DNA from: Methanoculleus sp. UBA374 | GTDB lineage: Archaea; Halobacteriota; Methanomicrobia; Methanomicrobiales; Methanoculleaceae | Direction: 5' to 3' | DNA length: 47,509 nt | Assembly: GCA_002508705.1 (NCBI GenBank) | Contig: DAYL01000001.1 | Span: 1 to 47,509 of the forward strand | In this document: positions 23,680 to 32,133 of the stretch, one piece after another | Numbering within the stretch: the first letter of the stretch is position 1 | Layout of the letters: every line of letters begins with the position of its first letter | Notes under the pieces: model-generated | Told to the model about the DNA's origin: nothing | Seen by the model: only the letters and a program-made list of their open reading frames with translations | Database searches by the model: none | Translations under genes and position numbers: made by a program

Positions 23680-25554
23680 CTACCGTCCCCCGGCGCCGCC
23701 GCCGCCAAAACCGCCACCGCCGCCGAAGGACCCGCCGCCACCGCCGAACCCTCCGGAACCGCCGCTCGACGGCGGAGAGTAGAGGACAATAGGGGCAAAG
23801 ATCACCGGCATGTTCGAGTAGAGCGGCATCCCGACGTCCGGGAGGCTGATGTTTAAGTTCTTCATCGCCTGCTCAACTTTATCGCCAAGGCCGAGCGCGG
23901 TCCCGTAGACCAGCCACTCTCCCCACATCGAGAGGTCGGCAGGGGAATACTGCCGGATCAGCGCCAGGTCCGAGAGGAAGTAGGCGAACGCGTCCCACTC
24001 AAGTTTCTCTTTGTAACGGTCGCCTTTCCAGAAACCGAAGAGCGTCGAGGGGAAGAGGGCCGCGATCCCGACCTGGACCGCGACGATGAACGAGAGGACA
24101 CCGGCAGGGATCAGGAGGTAGGCCGCACCCGGCGCAAAGATGAACGCGAGGATCGCAAGCCCGCAGGGGATGGCGCCGAGGAAGATGAGCGGGAGGATCA
24201 GCGTCCGGCCGTCCTTCACATACTGCCGGGAGAGCGTGGTGTCCACGTCCCGGGAGAGGGCGGTGAGCGACTGCTGGTACTGCATGATCCGGTGCTGGTA
24301 GCCGGGGCTCCGCCGGGCGGTCTCGGCGAACTTGGCCAGTTCGGCGGTGTCCACGACGTGGTCGTCGGCGATGTTCCCAAGGAAGGTGAGCACCCGCCGC
24401 TCGTAGGGGTCCGTGGACTCCCCCGAGACGATCCGAACCGTGACCCCCTCTCCTTCCGATTTTTCCGTCACCACGATCTTACCCTGCCGGTGGAGGTCGA
24501 GGACCGTCGCGTAGAACCCGTTGTCGTCGAACTCGAGGGGGTCGCCTTTGAAGAGGAGGTTCACCTGCCAGGGTTTGAGTGTGGTATTCGGCGTGAAACT
24601 CAGATACTCGGGCACCGTAAACGGTTTCTCTCTGCCGTAGCGGAGGTAGACGCCAAGGAGGATGAACGGCATCGCAAGGACAAGGACTGCCGCAAGGCCG
24701 TAGAGGACGCTGGCCGCCCCGTAGAGGATCGGCGGCCAGCGGTTGGCGTCGGCCGCCTGCTGCCGCACGTCCGGGACAAACGTCGGGAAACCGTCGATTC
24801 TCTCCATGAACCCGCGGTCGAGGATCAACTCGACGTTCAGCGCGTCGTCCTGCGTGGCGCTCCCCGTGATGACGACGGCTTCCGCCGTCCGTTCGACATC
24901 GAGGGCCGAGGGATCCGCGGAGACTTCTTCGACCATCCGTTCGATGTTCAGGGTCGGCGGATGCGTGTAGACCTCCTCGATATCCCCGCCGAACGGCAGG
25001 GTGATCCGGAGGTCCCGGAAGGGAACATGCTCGTCCACGAGTTTCAGGTTCAGGTGCGCCCATTGGTCGTCGTACTCGACCGGCGGCCGGACCCGGTAGC
25101 GGTACTCAACCGTGTAGGTGCCCGGGTCGAAGTAGTCGGGGTTGTAGAGGCCCACTTCGTTTGCAAACGCAAGGCTCTGGATTCCCGCGAGATCGGAGGA
25201 ACTCGCGGTCCCGGCGGCCGTCCGCACCTCGCCCCCCGCGTTCTTGACGTAGCCGATGGTCCCGGGCGGGGCGGTCATCCCGATAAACTCGATGTGCGGC
25301 TGGTCAATGGGGGCAAAAGTGAGCGGCGCATCCCAGTAGCGAAAGAGCATCCGGTACTCCCCGGCCGACCGGACAAGGTAGGTATAACGCTCGACCAGGG
25401 TCCCGTTTTCGTAAAAGACGGCATCGTAGTGCTGAACCTCCAGGTCCTCCCGGAATAGTTCGGGGAGCGCCGCCGCTCCGGCGACCGCCAGCACCCCGAC
25501 AAGCAGGGTGATGGCGACAAGGATGAGGATCTGCTGCCGCTCAGTCATGCGCAT
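23680..25554 (-). CDS. DUF2207 membrane protein with glycine-rich tail
   Basis: The 624-residue product has an N-terminal membrane helix (ILVAITLLVGVLAVAGAAAL), an outer beta-rich domain (about 35-270), one helix near 285-305, a cytoplasmic winged-helix-like region (LDLHRQGKIVVTEKSE), a pair of helices near 440-490, and a C-terminal tail of GGGG and F repeats (GGSGGFGGGGGSFGGGGGFG), the DUF2207 family hallmark. It is seven bases downstream of the LemA gene and on the same strand. LemA and DUF2207 proteins often pair across bacteria and archaea; their joint role is unknown but related to the cell envelope. Confidence 0.9.
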   Translation of the reverse strand: MRMTERQQILILVAITLLVGVLAVAGAAALPELFREDLEVQHYDAVFYENGTLVERYTYLVRSAGEYRMLFRYWDAPLTFAPIDQPHIEFIGMTAPPGTIGYVKNAGGEVRTAAGTASSSDLAGIQSLAFANEVGLYNPDYFDPGTYTVEYRYRVRPPVEYDDQWAHLNLKLVDEHVPFRDLRITLPFGGDIEEVYTHPPTLNIERMVEEVSADPSALDVERTAEAVVITGSATQDDALNVELILDRGFMERIDGFPTFVPDVRQQAADANRWPPILYGAASVLYGLAAVLVLAMPFILLGVYLRYGREKPFTVPEYLSFTPNTTLKPWQVNLLFKGDPLEFDDNGFYATVLDLHRQGKIVVTEKSEGEGVTVRIVSGESTDPYERRVLTFLGNIADDHVVDTAELAKFAETARRSPGYQHRIMQYQQSLTALSRDVDTTLSRQYVKDGRTLILPLIFLGAIPCGLAILAFIFAPGAAYLLIPAGVLSFIVAVQVGIAALFPSTLFGFWKGDRYKEKLEWDAFAYFLSDLALIRQYSPADLSMWGEWLVYGTALGLGDKVEQAMKNLNISLPDVGMPLYSNMPVIFAPIVLYSPPSSGGSGGFGGGGGSFGGGGGFGGGGAGGR

Positions 25555-25560
25555 GGTTCA

Positions 25561-26136
25561 TCAGAACGCTATCGTCGGAACCCGCTCGATCTCTTCACCG
25601 AACTCGAGGTAATCCAGCTTCGTAAAACCCAGAGCGCCGGCGATAAGGTTCGAGGGGATCGTATCGGTCATGGTGTTGTACTGCTGGGCGATGTTGTTGT
25701 AGGTGTAGCGGTGCCGGGCGATCTCGTCTTCGACCCCCTTCACCGCGCCCATCAACTCCTGCACCGTCTTGGAGGTCTTGAGGTCGGGGTAGTTCTCCGC
25801 GACGGCGAGGAGCCGGCCGAGGACCGACCGGGACTCGCGCTCAAGTTCGTTCAGGTCGCCCGCCCCGGCGCTGCCGATGCGGGCCCGCATCGCGGTCACG
25901 CCGGTCAGGGTCTCCTTCTCAAAGGTCGCGTAGCTCTTCACCGCGCCGAGGAGCTGCTCGATCATATCCAGCCGCTTCTTCATCGCGACCTTCACCTGCC
26001 CGACCGTCGCTTCGGCGGAGTTTTTGAGCGACAGGAACCGGTTATAGATGCCTATGACGACTGCCACAATGCCGATGATAACCAGCACCACGACAGCGAT
26101 AAGGACGAGAGAGATGATGTCCACCAAGGTTGTCAC
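25561..26136 (-). CDS. lemA: LemA family protein
   Basis: The 191-residue product has one N-terminal helix ([20 protein letters not shown]) followed by the LemA four-helix bundle with [20 protein letters not shown], the conserved [33 protein letters not shown], and [16 protein letters not shown] [20 protein letters not shown]. The bundle sits outside the N-terminal anchor. Its role is unknown. It precedes the DUF2207 gene by seven bases in a probable two-gene operon. The start has no better alternative nearby. Confidence 0.95.
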   Translation of the reverse strand: MTTLVDIISLVLIAVVVLVIIGIVAVVIGIYNRFLSLKNSAEATVGQVKVAMKKRLDMIEQLLGAVKSYATFEKETLTGVTAMRARIGSAGAGDLNELERESRSVLGRLLAVAENYPDLKTSKTVQELMGAVKGVEDEIARHRYTYNNIAQQYNTMTDTIPSNLIAGALGFTKLDYLEFGEEIERVPTIAF

Positions 26137-26177
26137 CAGTAAAATATGTGCCTTGCGGAATATTTAAGGGATAACTC

Positions 26178-27914
26178 TCAAGACCCCGGGAGTGAGGTAC
26201 GCACGGGGCCGACCGGCCCTTCCGCGGTCCGGTCCGATTGCTCCTGGACCACCTCGCCGGAACTCACCATCGCCACGACCTTCCCGTCCGCGTCCCGGAG
26301 AAGGGCGTTGCGCCAGCGGATCGGCCGTTCCCGGCCATCCCGGGTGATGACCGGACTCTCCTCGATGGGGGGAGGTTCAATCCCGCCGTCCACGAGAAGG
26401 GCAAAGTTCTGAGCGAGACGGTCGCGAAGGTGCTCCGGAACGACCGTTGCAAACCAGTTCTTTCCGGCGAGGTCTTTCTCGGCATACCCCAGGATCTCAC
26501 CTCCCCGCCGGTTGACAAGGTCGATGGTGCCGTCCGCCTCGATCACCGCGATCATCACGCCGGCCGCGTCCAGGTAGCCCTGCGCCCGGTCGCGCTCAGC
26601 GACCAGGAGAGCTTCGGCGGTGGTGCGGTCGGTGATGTCCTCGGCGATCCCGAGCATGTACTTCAGCACGCCCCGGGAGTTGAAGACCGGGACCTTCTTC
26701 ATGGAGAGGCTCGTTCCTGTCGGGAGGCGGACCTTCTTCTCGGGGGCGGTCGACCGTTCCAGCATCTCCCGGTCGCCGTCGGCGAAGAAGGCCGCCATCT
26801 CCTGCGGGAAGAGGTCCGTCGCCCGTTTCCCCACAATCTCCTCCTGCGTCATCCCGAGGAAGACTTCGGCGGCCCGGTTCGAGAAGACAAACGTGTTCCC
26901 CTCCACCTCCCGGACGAAGACCATGCTCGGGATGTTGTTGACCACCGAGTAGAGGAACGACTTCCACTGGGCCACCCGTTTTGCAGCGCGCAGCCGTTCG
27001 GTGACGTCACGGCAGACCACCCGGTAGCCGGTGAAGTCGCCGATCAGATCATAGATCGGCGTCCCGCTCACTTCGAGGATGACGGCGCTTCCGTTCTTGT
27101 GAAGCATCGTCCACTCAAAGAGGACGCGCGGTTTCGGGTCGGCGAAGAGCCCGGCAAACTGTTCCCGGACCCGCTCGGCCTTCTCCGGGGCCATGAAATC
27201 GCAGGGTGTCTTTTGAAGCATCTCTTCGGGCGCATAACCAAGGATATCCCGGCTTTTTGGGCTGACGTAGGTGAACGTGCAGGTCTCGTCGACGTTCAGG
27301 ATCAGGTCGTTGATGTTCTCGACAAGGCTCCGGAAGAGCATCTCGCTCTCGCGCAGGGCCTCCTCCGCCCGCCGTCCCTCGGTGATGTCCTCAAGGATGA
27401 TGGTGACCCCCGGCGCCCCGTCGTTAAAGACCGTGGGAAGAAACTTGATCCGGAAGAAGAGTTCCTCGTCCTGCCGCAGGAACCTGAGCTCTTCCGTGAC
27501 CTCGCGGCCGTTCAGGGCGTCGGTGATCCGGCTCCGTATCAGCGGGTGGTCAAACGCAGCGAGCGGCGACGCCTCGATGCTTTTTTCGAGGATATCATCC
27601 CGGTTCTTTCCCGCAAACGTGCAGACGGCATCGTTTGCCTGGACGATCCGGCGGTCGCGGTCGAGAACCAGCACGAGATCGGAAGAAAAATTGAGCATGG
27701 CGGCGATGGGAACCCGTTGCGAGAGGTAAAAAACCTTGGCCTTGCCATAGGTCTCCATCTCCACCTGGCCCGACACGAGGAGAACATCGAGATACCGGGA
27801 GACGGTGTTCCGGTTGATTCCTACGGCGGCAGCAAGATCAGAGACCGACATGCCCCGCGGGTGCTCTTTTAACGCGTTGAGCAGGAGAGAGAGTGCGTCG
27901 GTAGTGGGGTCCAT
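26178..27914 (-). CDS. Multi-PAS sensor protein with N-terminal winged helix (no kinase domain)
   Basis: The 578-residue product opens with a winged-helix DNA-binding segment (GMSVSDLAAAVGINRNTVSR, residues about 20-65). Four PAS domains follow at roughly 72-180, 190-310, 320-435 and 445-560; signs are VLDRDRRIVQANDAVC, FTYVSPKSRDILGYAPEEML, VFSNRAAEVFLGMTQEEIVG and LVNRRGGEILGYAEKDLAGK with PAC-type ends (ILEDITEGRRAEEAL). No histidine-kinase or receiver domain follows, so it is a one-component regulator that senses ligands or redox and binds DNA. The start is ATG 27914; a longer frame from 27980 crosses the promoter. CAATGC repeats upstream (27962-28010) may be its own operator. Confidence 0.88.
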   Translation of the reverse strand: MDPTTDALSLLLNALKEHPRGMSVSDLAAAVGINRNTVSRYLDVLLVSGQVEMETYGKAKVFYLSQRVPIAAMLNFSSDLVLVLDRDRRIVQANDAVCTFAGKNRDDILEKSIEASPLAAFDHPLIRSRITDALNGREVTEELRFLRQDEELFFRIKFLPTVFNDGAPGVTIILEDITEGRRAEEALRESEMLFRSLVENINDLILNVDETCTFTYVSPKSRDILGYAPEEMLQKTPCDFMAPEKAERVREQFAGLFADPKPRVLFEWTMLHKNGSAVILEVSGTPIYDLIGDFTGYRVVCRDVTERLRAAKRVAQWKSFLYSVVNNIPSMVFVREVEGNTFVFSNRAAEVFLGMTQEEIVGKRATDLFPQEMAAFFADGDREMLERSTAPEKKVRLPTGTSLSMKKVPVFNSRGVLKYMLGIAEDITDRTTAEALLVAERDRAQGYLDAAGVMIAVIEADGTIDLVNRRGGEILGYAEKDLAGKNWFATVVPEHLRDRLAQNFALLVDGGIEPPPIEESPVITRDGRERPIRWRNALLRDADGKVVAMVSSGEVVQEQSDRTAEGPVGPVRTSLPGS

Positions 27915-27961
27915 GTGCAAACAGAATTTCGCGCAAGGGGATATAGGGTTTTGCAGTGACG

Positions 27962-28010
27962 CAATGCTTTTATGCCGCACACAATGCTACGCCTCAATGC
28001 AAGGCAATGA
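27962..28010. repeat. Cluster of CAATGC direct repeats between divergent transcripts
   Basis: CAATGC occurs at 27962-27967, 27982-27987 and 27995-28000, with CAATGA at 28005-28010. The starts are 20, 13 and 10 bases apart. They lie between the PAS-HTH start (27914, minus) and the TATA box of the ncRNA (28019, plus), so a regulator bound here could control both directions. The PAS-HTH protein is the obvious candidate ligand. Confidence 0.5.
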
Positions 28011-28018
28011 GAGAAAAG

Positions 28019-28027
28019 TATATAATT
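28019..28027 (+). promoter_or_regulatory. TATA box of the candidate ncRNA
   Basis: TATATAATT stands in AT-rich surroundings, just before a GC-rich structured stretch. By the usual archaeal spacing the transcript would start near 28047. No protein start lies at that distance. Confidence 0.55.
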
Positions 28028-28046
28028 GATATTATCCAACACATGA

Positions 28047-28341
28047 TCCCCAGAGTCTGGAGGAACTCTCCGACAGACCGGGCCACACGGGCACAGGTGG
28101 TCCGGGCCGGCACAAGAACGGCTGGGATCGGTGAACGGAACATTCACCACGCTGATTGCACCAACGTCACGGTGCACCGGGGAAACCCGGTGCATGCAAG
28201 TATCCAGACACACCTCTCTAAACGCAACCGGCACGGTGTCCGGCGGCCCGGGCGGAAGGCACAACCGCCCGGGATAACCCCGTCGGAACGCCGCCATGGT
28301 TATCACACACCCAACAATACACCTCATTCCTCTTTTTTTTT
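28047..28341 (+). ncRNA. Candidate structured non-coding RNA, unassigned (about 295 nt)
   Basis: Between a clear TATA box and a nine-T terminator the plus strand holds a row of strong hairpins and no credible gene: GGGCCAC with GTGGTCC (28080-28103), GGTGAA with TTCACC (28130-28147), TGCACCGGG-GAAA-CCCGGTGCA (28172-28194, a nine-pair stem capped by a GNRA loop), and CCCGGGCGG with CCGCCCGGG (28247-28273). I compared it by eye with archaeal RNase P RNA, which has similar size, but the required 3' GGCUUA segment and the paired ends are missing. SRP RNA is encoded elsewhere. The pairing is seen; transcription and identity are inferred. Confidence 0.55.
28333..28341 (+). terminator. Poly-T terminator after the candidate ncRNA
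   Basis: A run of nine T on the plus strand follows TCATTCCTC, the oligo-T type of archaeal terminator. It lies between the ncRNA and the convergent fusion gene that ends at 28376. Confidence 0.6.
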
Positions 28342-28375
28342 GAAGAACTGCTCCGGAAGAGAGCGGCATCCGCCG

Positions 28376-29263
28376 TCAGGGCGACGCCGCGAGAAGCGAC
28401 CCGAGCACCCGGGGGAGGTCCTCCTTTGCGGTGACGACCGTGGCCGACTCCTCGAGCATCAGGTTGACCCGCTCGTAACGCCCGGCGACCCGGAAGTCGG
28501 TTCTGAGAGCGACGACCCGTTTTCCCAGGGCATACGCGTAGCCCATCTCCCATGAAGTCCCGGAATCGGCGTCCGCGCCGTCGATGACCGCGACGACGAC
28601 GTCGGCGCCCCGGAGGGCCGGGAGGTGCCGGGCAAAGATAGCCCGGCGCTCCTCCCGACACCGGGTATGACTCGTGTCCCCCACCTCCTGGGGGAGGTAG
28701 ACCTCAAAGAGATGCGCTTCGAGGAGGGCGCGAAGGGCGAGGTTGTAGGCCTGTTCCGCCTCCGAAAAGAGCGGGGCGGCGAGATAGACCCGGTAGCGGG
28801 CGAACTCCTTCACGTCGACAGCCGGGATGTCCGGAAACCGGGCGAGGAACGCCCCGCGCCCGGGCTGTTTTTCGGACGAATAATAGGTCGTCGTCACCCC
28901 GCAGGCGGGCGAGGAGTCCACCCCGATGATCGCGAGCGGCGGCTCACCGCGATCCCGGATCGCAGCACGGACCTCCGCCTCGAGCCGGTCGAGGAGCGCT
29001 GCAAATGCGGGGGTTGCGAGACGGCGTCGGTCCCCGTGGGACCGACCCGGTCGGGCCATAGGTCCGACCAGGTCCTGAAACGAGCCCGGCGACCGGTCGG
29101 GACCGAGGTAGATCGTCTCCGGGCAGGGGAGCGGGACCATCTCGATCGAGAAGCGCCGGCAGCGCTCGACGGTCCGACGGAAGTCGCGGAGGTCCTCATC
29201 GGTCGTTATCCCGCGGGCGCGGCATGCGGGGTTCTGGATACAGGGAGCGATGAGCACGTACAT
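28376..29263 (-). CDS. Fusion of TudS/DUF523-like domain and nucleoside 2-deoxyribosyltransferase-like domain
   Basis: The 295-residue product has two parts. Residues 1-130 carry APCIQNPACRARG (C8, C14), PLPCPE (C47) and GVDSSPACG (C121), the cysteine pattern of the DUF523/TudS family, whose bacterial members use a [4Fe-4S] cluster to remove sulfur from thiouracil. Residues about 157-295 read RVYLAAPLFSEAEQAYNLAL, VVVAVIDGADADSGTSWEMG and YAYALGKRVVALRTD, matching nucleoside 2-deoxyribosyltransferases, with the catalytic Glu in SWEMG. The join suggests repair or salvage of modified nucleobases. ATG 29263 is chosen over 29293 for fit to the domain. It diverges from tsr3. Activities are inferred. 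Confidence 0.8.
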   Translation of the reverse strand: MYVLIAPCIQNPACRARGITTDEDLRDFRRTVERCRRFSIEMVPLPCPETIYLGPDRSPGSFQDLVGPMARPGRSHGDRRRLATPAFAALLDRLEAEVRAAIRDRGEPPLAIIGVDSSPACGVTTTYYSSEKQPGRGAFLARFPDIPAVDVKEFARYRVYLAAPLFSEAEQAYNLALRALLEAHLFEVYLPQEVGDTSHTRCREERRAIFARHLPALRGADVVVAVIDGADADSGTSWEMGYAYALGKRVVALRTDFRVAGRYERVNLMLEESATVVTAKEDLPRVLGSLLAASP

Positions 29264-29298
29264 TGATAGTACCTGGGCGGCGTACAATAACAAGACAG

Positions 29299-29790
29299 AT
29301 GATACCGCTCTACGCCTACCGGGACAACACCTGCGATCCCCGGAAGTGCACGGCGAAGAAACTCGCGCAGCGCGGGCTTGCGAGGATCGTCACCGCCGTT
29401 GCAAAGATCCCCCGCTCGACCCTCCTCCTCGACCCGACGGCGGAGAGAGCGGTCTCCCCCGCCGACCGGCACCTCTCCTCGATAACGGCGCTCGACTGTT
29501 CCTGGGAGGTGCTCGACACCGGGGCCGTCGCCTCCTGGCGCAACCGCCGGGCGCTCCCGTTCCTCGTAGCCGCAAACCCGGTGAACTTCGGCCGGCCGTT
29601 CCGGCTGACATCGGTGGAGGCGATGGCCGCAACGCTCTACATCCTCGGGGAGAAGGAGCAGGCACGCGACATCCTTGCTCCGTTCGGGTGGGGGCTGCGG
29701 TTCCTGGAGGTGAATGCCGACCCTCTCGCGGAGTACGCGCAGGCAAAGGACAGCGCCGAGGTCGTCGCCATCCAGGCGCTGTATATGTAA
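29299..29790 (+). CDS. tsr3: rRNA aminocarboxypropyltransferase Tsr3 homologue (DUF367)
   Basis: The 163-residue product has the Tsr3 signature: YAYRDNTCDPRKCTAKKLAQ at the start, PRSTLLLDPTAERAVSPADR, LDCSWEVLD, the RALPFLVAANPVNFGRPFRL segment, and SVEAMAATLYILG. Tsr3 transfers the aminocarboxypropyl group of SAM to a pseudouridine-derived nucleotide in small-subunit rRNA during ribosome maturation; archaeal homologues modify 16S rRNA. The start at ATG 29299 is set by the family and by a TATA-like ACAATAAC upstream. The gene diverges from the TudS-like fusion with 35 bases between starts. Confidence 0.93.
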   Translation: MIPLYAYRDNTCDPRKCTAKKLAQRGLARIVTAVAKIPRSTLLLDPTAERAVSPADRHLSSITALDCSWEVLDTGAVASWRNRRALPFLVAANPVNFGRPFRLTSVEAMAATLYILGEKEQARDILAPFGWGLRFLEVNADPLAEYAQAKDSAEVVAIQALYM

Positions 29791-30558
29791 TCGAAGACCG
29801 CCGTCGGCGGCACGTTGTCGGAATGGAAAAAGAGAAGCGCAACGACACCAGAAGGGGTGCAGGGGGGTGAATGCCCACCCGACCACCCGAACGCGGCAAA
29901 CACCGCACGCGACGAATGAGTGCGAGCACCTCCCATCGGGATGTGCCCTAACTCCTGCGTCTACAGTTCTCTCATGTCACCGGGGTAATAGTTCCCCAAG
30001 TAATTAGATGCTGTATGCGATATTTATACGATTCTATTTAATATCGCAGATCAACGCCCAGTTTTGCCCCGATTTTCCGAAAGACTTTTGAAGAATCCAC
30101 TGTTTTCCCGAGTACCTGCAACATCCGAACTCCTGATAAGGAAAAAACCGATAAATCGAAGGCAAAGATACGAAACGATTCATTCCCGGCGTCAGACAGG
30201 CGACGTCCGGGGGGAAGGGCGCAGGGTCGTACCCGAGCAGGACATACACCCCGTGCATCGGAGGGGGCCAAAAGACCGGCGATGGCGCTCGATATCGCCG
30301 CCGCAGAGGCCGGAGGTGGGTATGTGTACGTCACCTCTACAACCCGGATACCTGGCCTGACGGGCTCAAACTCTGTTTACCTCGCTCCGGGGTATACACC
30401 GGGGCGTAATCGGAAATCTTCCCTTTTTCGGGCTGAAAAAGAACCTCTGTCGACGATAGAGACCGTCCGCACGCGAGCGAAGGACGCGAAACCTGCGTGA
30501 TCGTCTCCCCCTTCGCGGCTTCGCGTGAGTCAACAATTGCAGGAGGAGTGATACGGTC
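29791..30558. other. 768-base gap without a credible gene, holding an inverted repeat
   Basis: Left of about 30030 lies AT-rich DNA with a perfect inverted repeat GCGATATT (30017-30024) and AATATCGC (30040-30047) around a TATA-like TTTATACG, a good candidate for an operator or promoter. Between 30050 and 30560 GC rises again, but every frame is short or has irregular composition. The frame at 30282-30500 (MALDIAAAEAGGGYVYVTST) is the most protein-like and could be a remnant. No RNA family was recognised. Confidence 0.4.
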
Positions 30559-31296
30559 TCACCAGAACCCCGGCACCAGGACATACATCGCCCAGCCCAT
30601 ATGCTCCCGGCCGTAGCCGAAGTACTCGTCCTGGAGGCGGTGGAGGTAGTCGATCATGAAGTCGCGCTCAGGATGGTCGGGGTGGTCGCCGAGCCAGGAG
30701 AGGACCGACCGCCAGATCCCCGACTCATAGCGGTCCCAGTCGTCCCGACTCGCCCGAATGACGGCGGCGACGTCGAGCCCGGCCTCCCGCACGGTACCGA
30801 GGGTCTCATACTCCGTCAGGACGTCGGGCCACTCCCTGGCGAACTCAGGCGGGGCGCGGTCGGACCTCCAGCAGCGGTCGCCGATGACGATACGCCCCTC
30901 GTCCGAGACCATCCCGAGGAGGGCGTCGAGCGTCGCCGCAAACCCGCCCCGGATGTGGGACGCTCCGATCGCCGCCGCGCAGTCGAACGGCTCGTCGGGG
31001 ACGTACTCCCGGGCGTCCATGCATCGGACGGCAATCCGGTCCCCGAGCCCCGACGCCCGAAACGCCTCCTCCGCCCGCCGGCAGGCATCCTCACGCACCT
31101 CGATCCCGACCCCGGATATCCCGTACTCTCTTCCCCAGAGGGCGAGAATCGTGCCGTTCCCGCACCCGACCTCCACGACGCGGGACCCTTTCCGGAGCCC
31201 CGACGCCCGCCCGGCGGCGAGCACCTTCTCCGGTGTGGTGGGGTTCATGATCGCAAGCGATCCCTGAGATATCCTGACAAGTTCGCTATCTTCCAT
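30559..31296 (-). CDS. Class I SAM-dependent methyltransferase
   Basis: The 245-residue product contains motif I RVVEVGCGNGTILALWGREY, motif II VGIEV, post-II VRCMDAREYV and a motif IV-like CAAAIGASH with an IRGGF loop. The opening SLAIMNPTTPEKVLAAGRA is typical of one archaeal/bacterial group of unassigned small-molecule methyltransferases. The end GREHMGWAMYVLVPGFW is also family-like. The ATG at 31296 (MEDSELVRIS) is preferred because the conserved region starts there; ATG 31335 with an AGGA site is the alternative. It diverges from the lipoprotein gene. The substrate is unknown. Confidence 0.85.
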   Translation of the reverse strand: MEDSELVRISQGSLAIMNPTTPEKVLAAGRASGLRKGSRVVEVGCGNGTILALWGREYGISGVGIEVREDACRRAEEAFRASGLGDRIAVRCMDAREYVPDEPFDCAAAIGASHIRGGFAATLDALLGMVSDEGRIVIGDRCWRSDRAPPEFAREWPDVLTEYETLGTVREAGLDVAAVIRASRDDWDRYESGIWRSVLSWLGDHPDHPERDFMIDYLHRLQDEYFGYGREHMGWAMYVLVPGFW

Positions 31297-31452
31297 TGAT
31301 CGGTGGTCCTCCCGAACGCTTGATCCGTCGTACATGGGTGTTTCCTGCCCATAAAACCGTGTACCCCCTCCCGAAAATACACTTTTTTTTTGCCGCCGTC
31401 GGGGCGGAGCGGATAGGTAATTACTAATAGGGCCCCTCAGAAAGAGAGTATC

Positions 31453-32133
31453 ATGCAACGGCGCCATATCCTGCTCCTGATCCTTCTCGCGGCCGCCGTC
31501 ATCGCCGGAGGCTGCATGGCCCCTGAAGATACCGGTGAGATACAGCCGCCGGTCTCCCCCACCACCCCGTCGCCGACAGAGGCGCCGGCGGTGGGATCGG
31601 GCCAGCCGGCCCCCACCCCGGCCGGGCCCGTCCGGGGGGAGAAGACGCCGCAGAGCGTGGAGTTTGTCGACCCGCGGGTCTACCACATCCCGACCCCGAC
31701 GCCCGCGATCACAATGACGAAACTGCCGGACGACCTCCGGGTCTCCGGAAAGATGGTGGAGTACGCAACAGCAACCGTCGACTACCCTCCCCGCGTTCTC
31801 GCCACCGGGACCTACCACATCCCTTACCCCTACTGGGACCTGAACGTGAGCGTAACGCCGATGAACGAATACCCCTGGCTCGGGATCGAGGTCCGGGACC
31901 CGGAGGACCCGAACCGGGTTGTCAAGAAGATCCAGTACTCCCGATCCGATATCCTGTATCCCGACAACAGTTCGCGCTCAACAGGAAATAGTTCCACGAC
32001 AGTCGATTTTTCGGAAAGAGAGGAGACATTCACCATCCGGGAAGGGTATGACGACTTCTACTTTGTTATTCGCTCGGAATCGCTGAAGTCGCTCACCCTC
32101 ACCATCAGGGTCCCTGAGAAATATCTCGTCTAG
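31453..32133 (+). CDS. Lipoprotein of unknown function
   Basis: The 226-residue product begins MQRRHILLLILLAAAVIAGG and continues CMAPED, a clear lipobox (AGGC) signal. A Pro/Thr-rich spacer (residues 30-60) leads to a beta-rich domain (YPPRVLATGTYHIPYPYWDL, then YPWLGIEVRDPEDPNRVVKK) with N-glycosylation sequons. It should be anchored outside the membrane. The promoter has ATTACTAATAG about 25-35 bases before ATG. Its last four bases overlap the stop of the convergent 32130-32741 gene. No known family. Confidence 0.85.
   Translation: MQRRHILLLILLAAAVIAGGCMAPEDTGEIQPPVSPTTPSPTEAPAVGSGQPAPTPAGPVRGEKTPQSVEFVDPRVYHIPTPTPAITMTKLPDDLRVSGKMVEYATATVDYPPRVLATGTYHIPYPYWDLNVSVTPMNEYPWLGIEVRDPEDPNRVVKKIQYSRSDILYPDNSSRSTGNSSTTVDFSEREETFTIREGYDDFYFVIRSESLKSLTLTIRVPEKYLV

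Noticed and set aside
26238..27872. Plus-strand open frame of 544 codons opposite the PAS protein
   Set aside because: GC-rich third positions on the true strand leave long antisense frames; the product shows no domain and is rich in Arg, Asp, His.
28047..28341. Candidate RNA read as RNase P RNA
   Set aside because: The conserved 3' ACAGAA-GGCUUA segment and pairing of the ends were not found, so I left it unassigned.
27956..28555. Plus-strand frame of 199 codons across the ncRNA and the TudS-like gene
   Set aside because: It crosses the T-run terminator and a well supported minus-strand gene and has no protein-like composition.
29250..29870. Alternative 206-codon plus frame over tsr3
   Set aside because: The Tsr3 frame has the whole family signature; this frame is Arg/Gly-rich noise.
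30034..30500. Short frames on both strands in the gene-poor block
   Set aside because: No start context, no family pattern and irregular composition; only noted as possible remnants.
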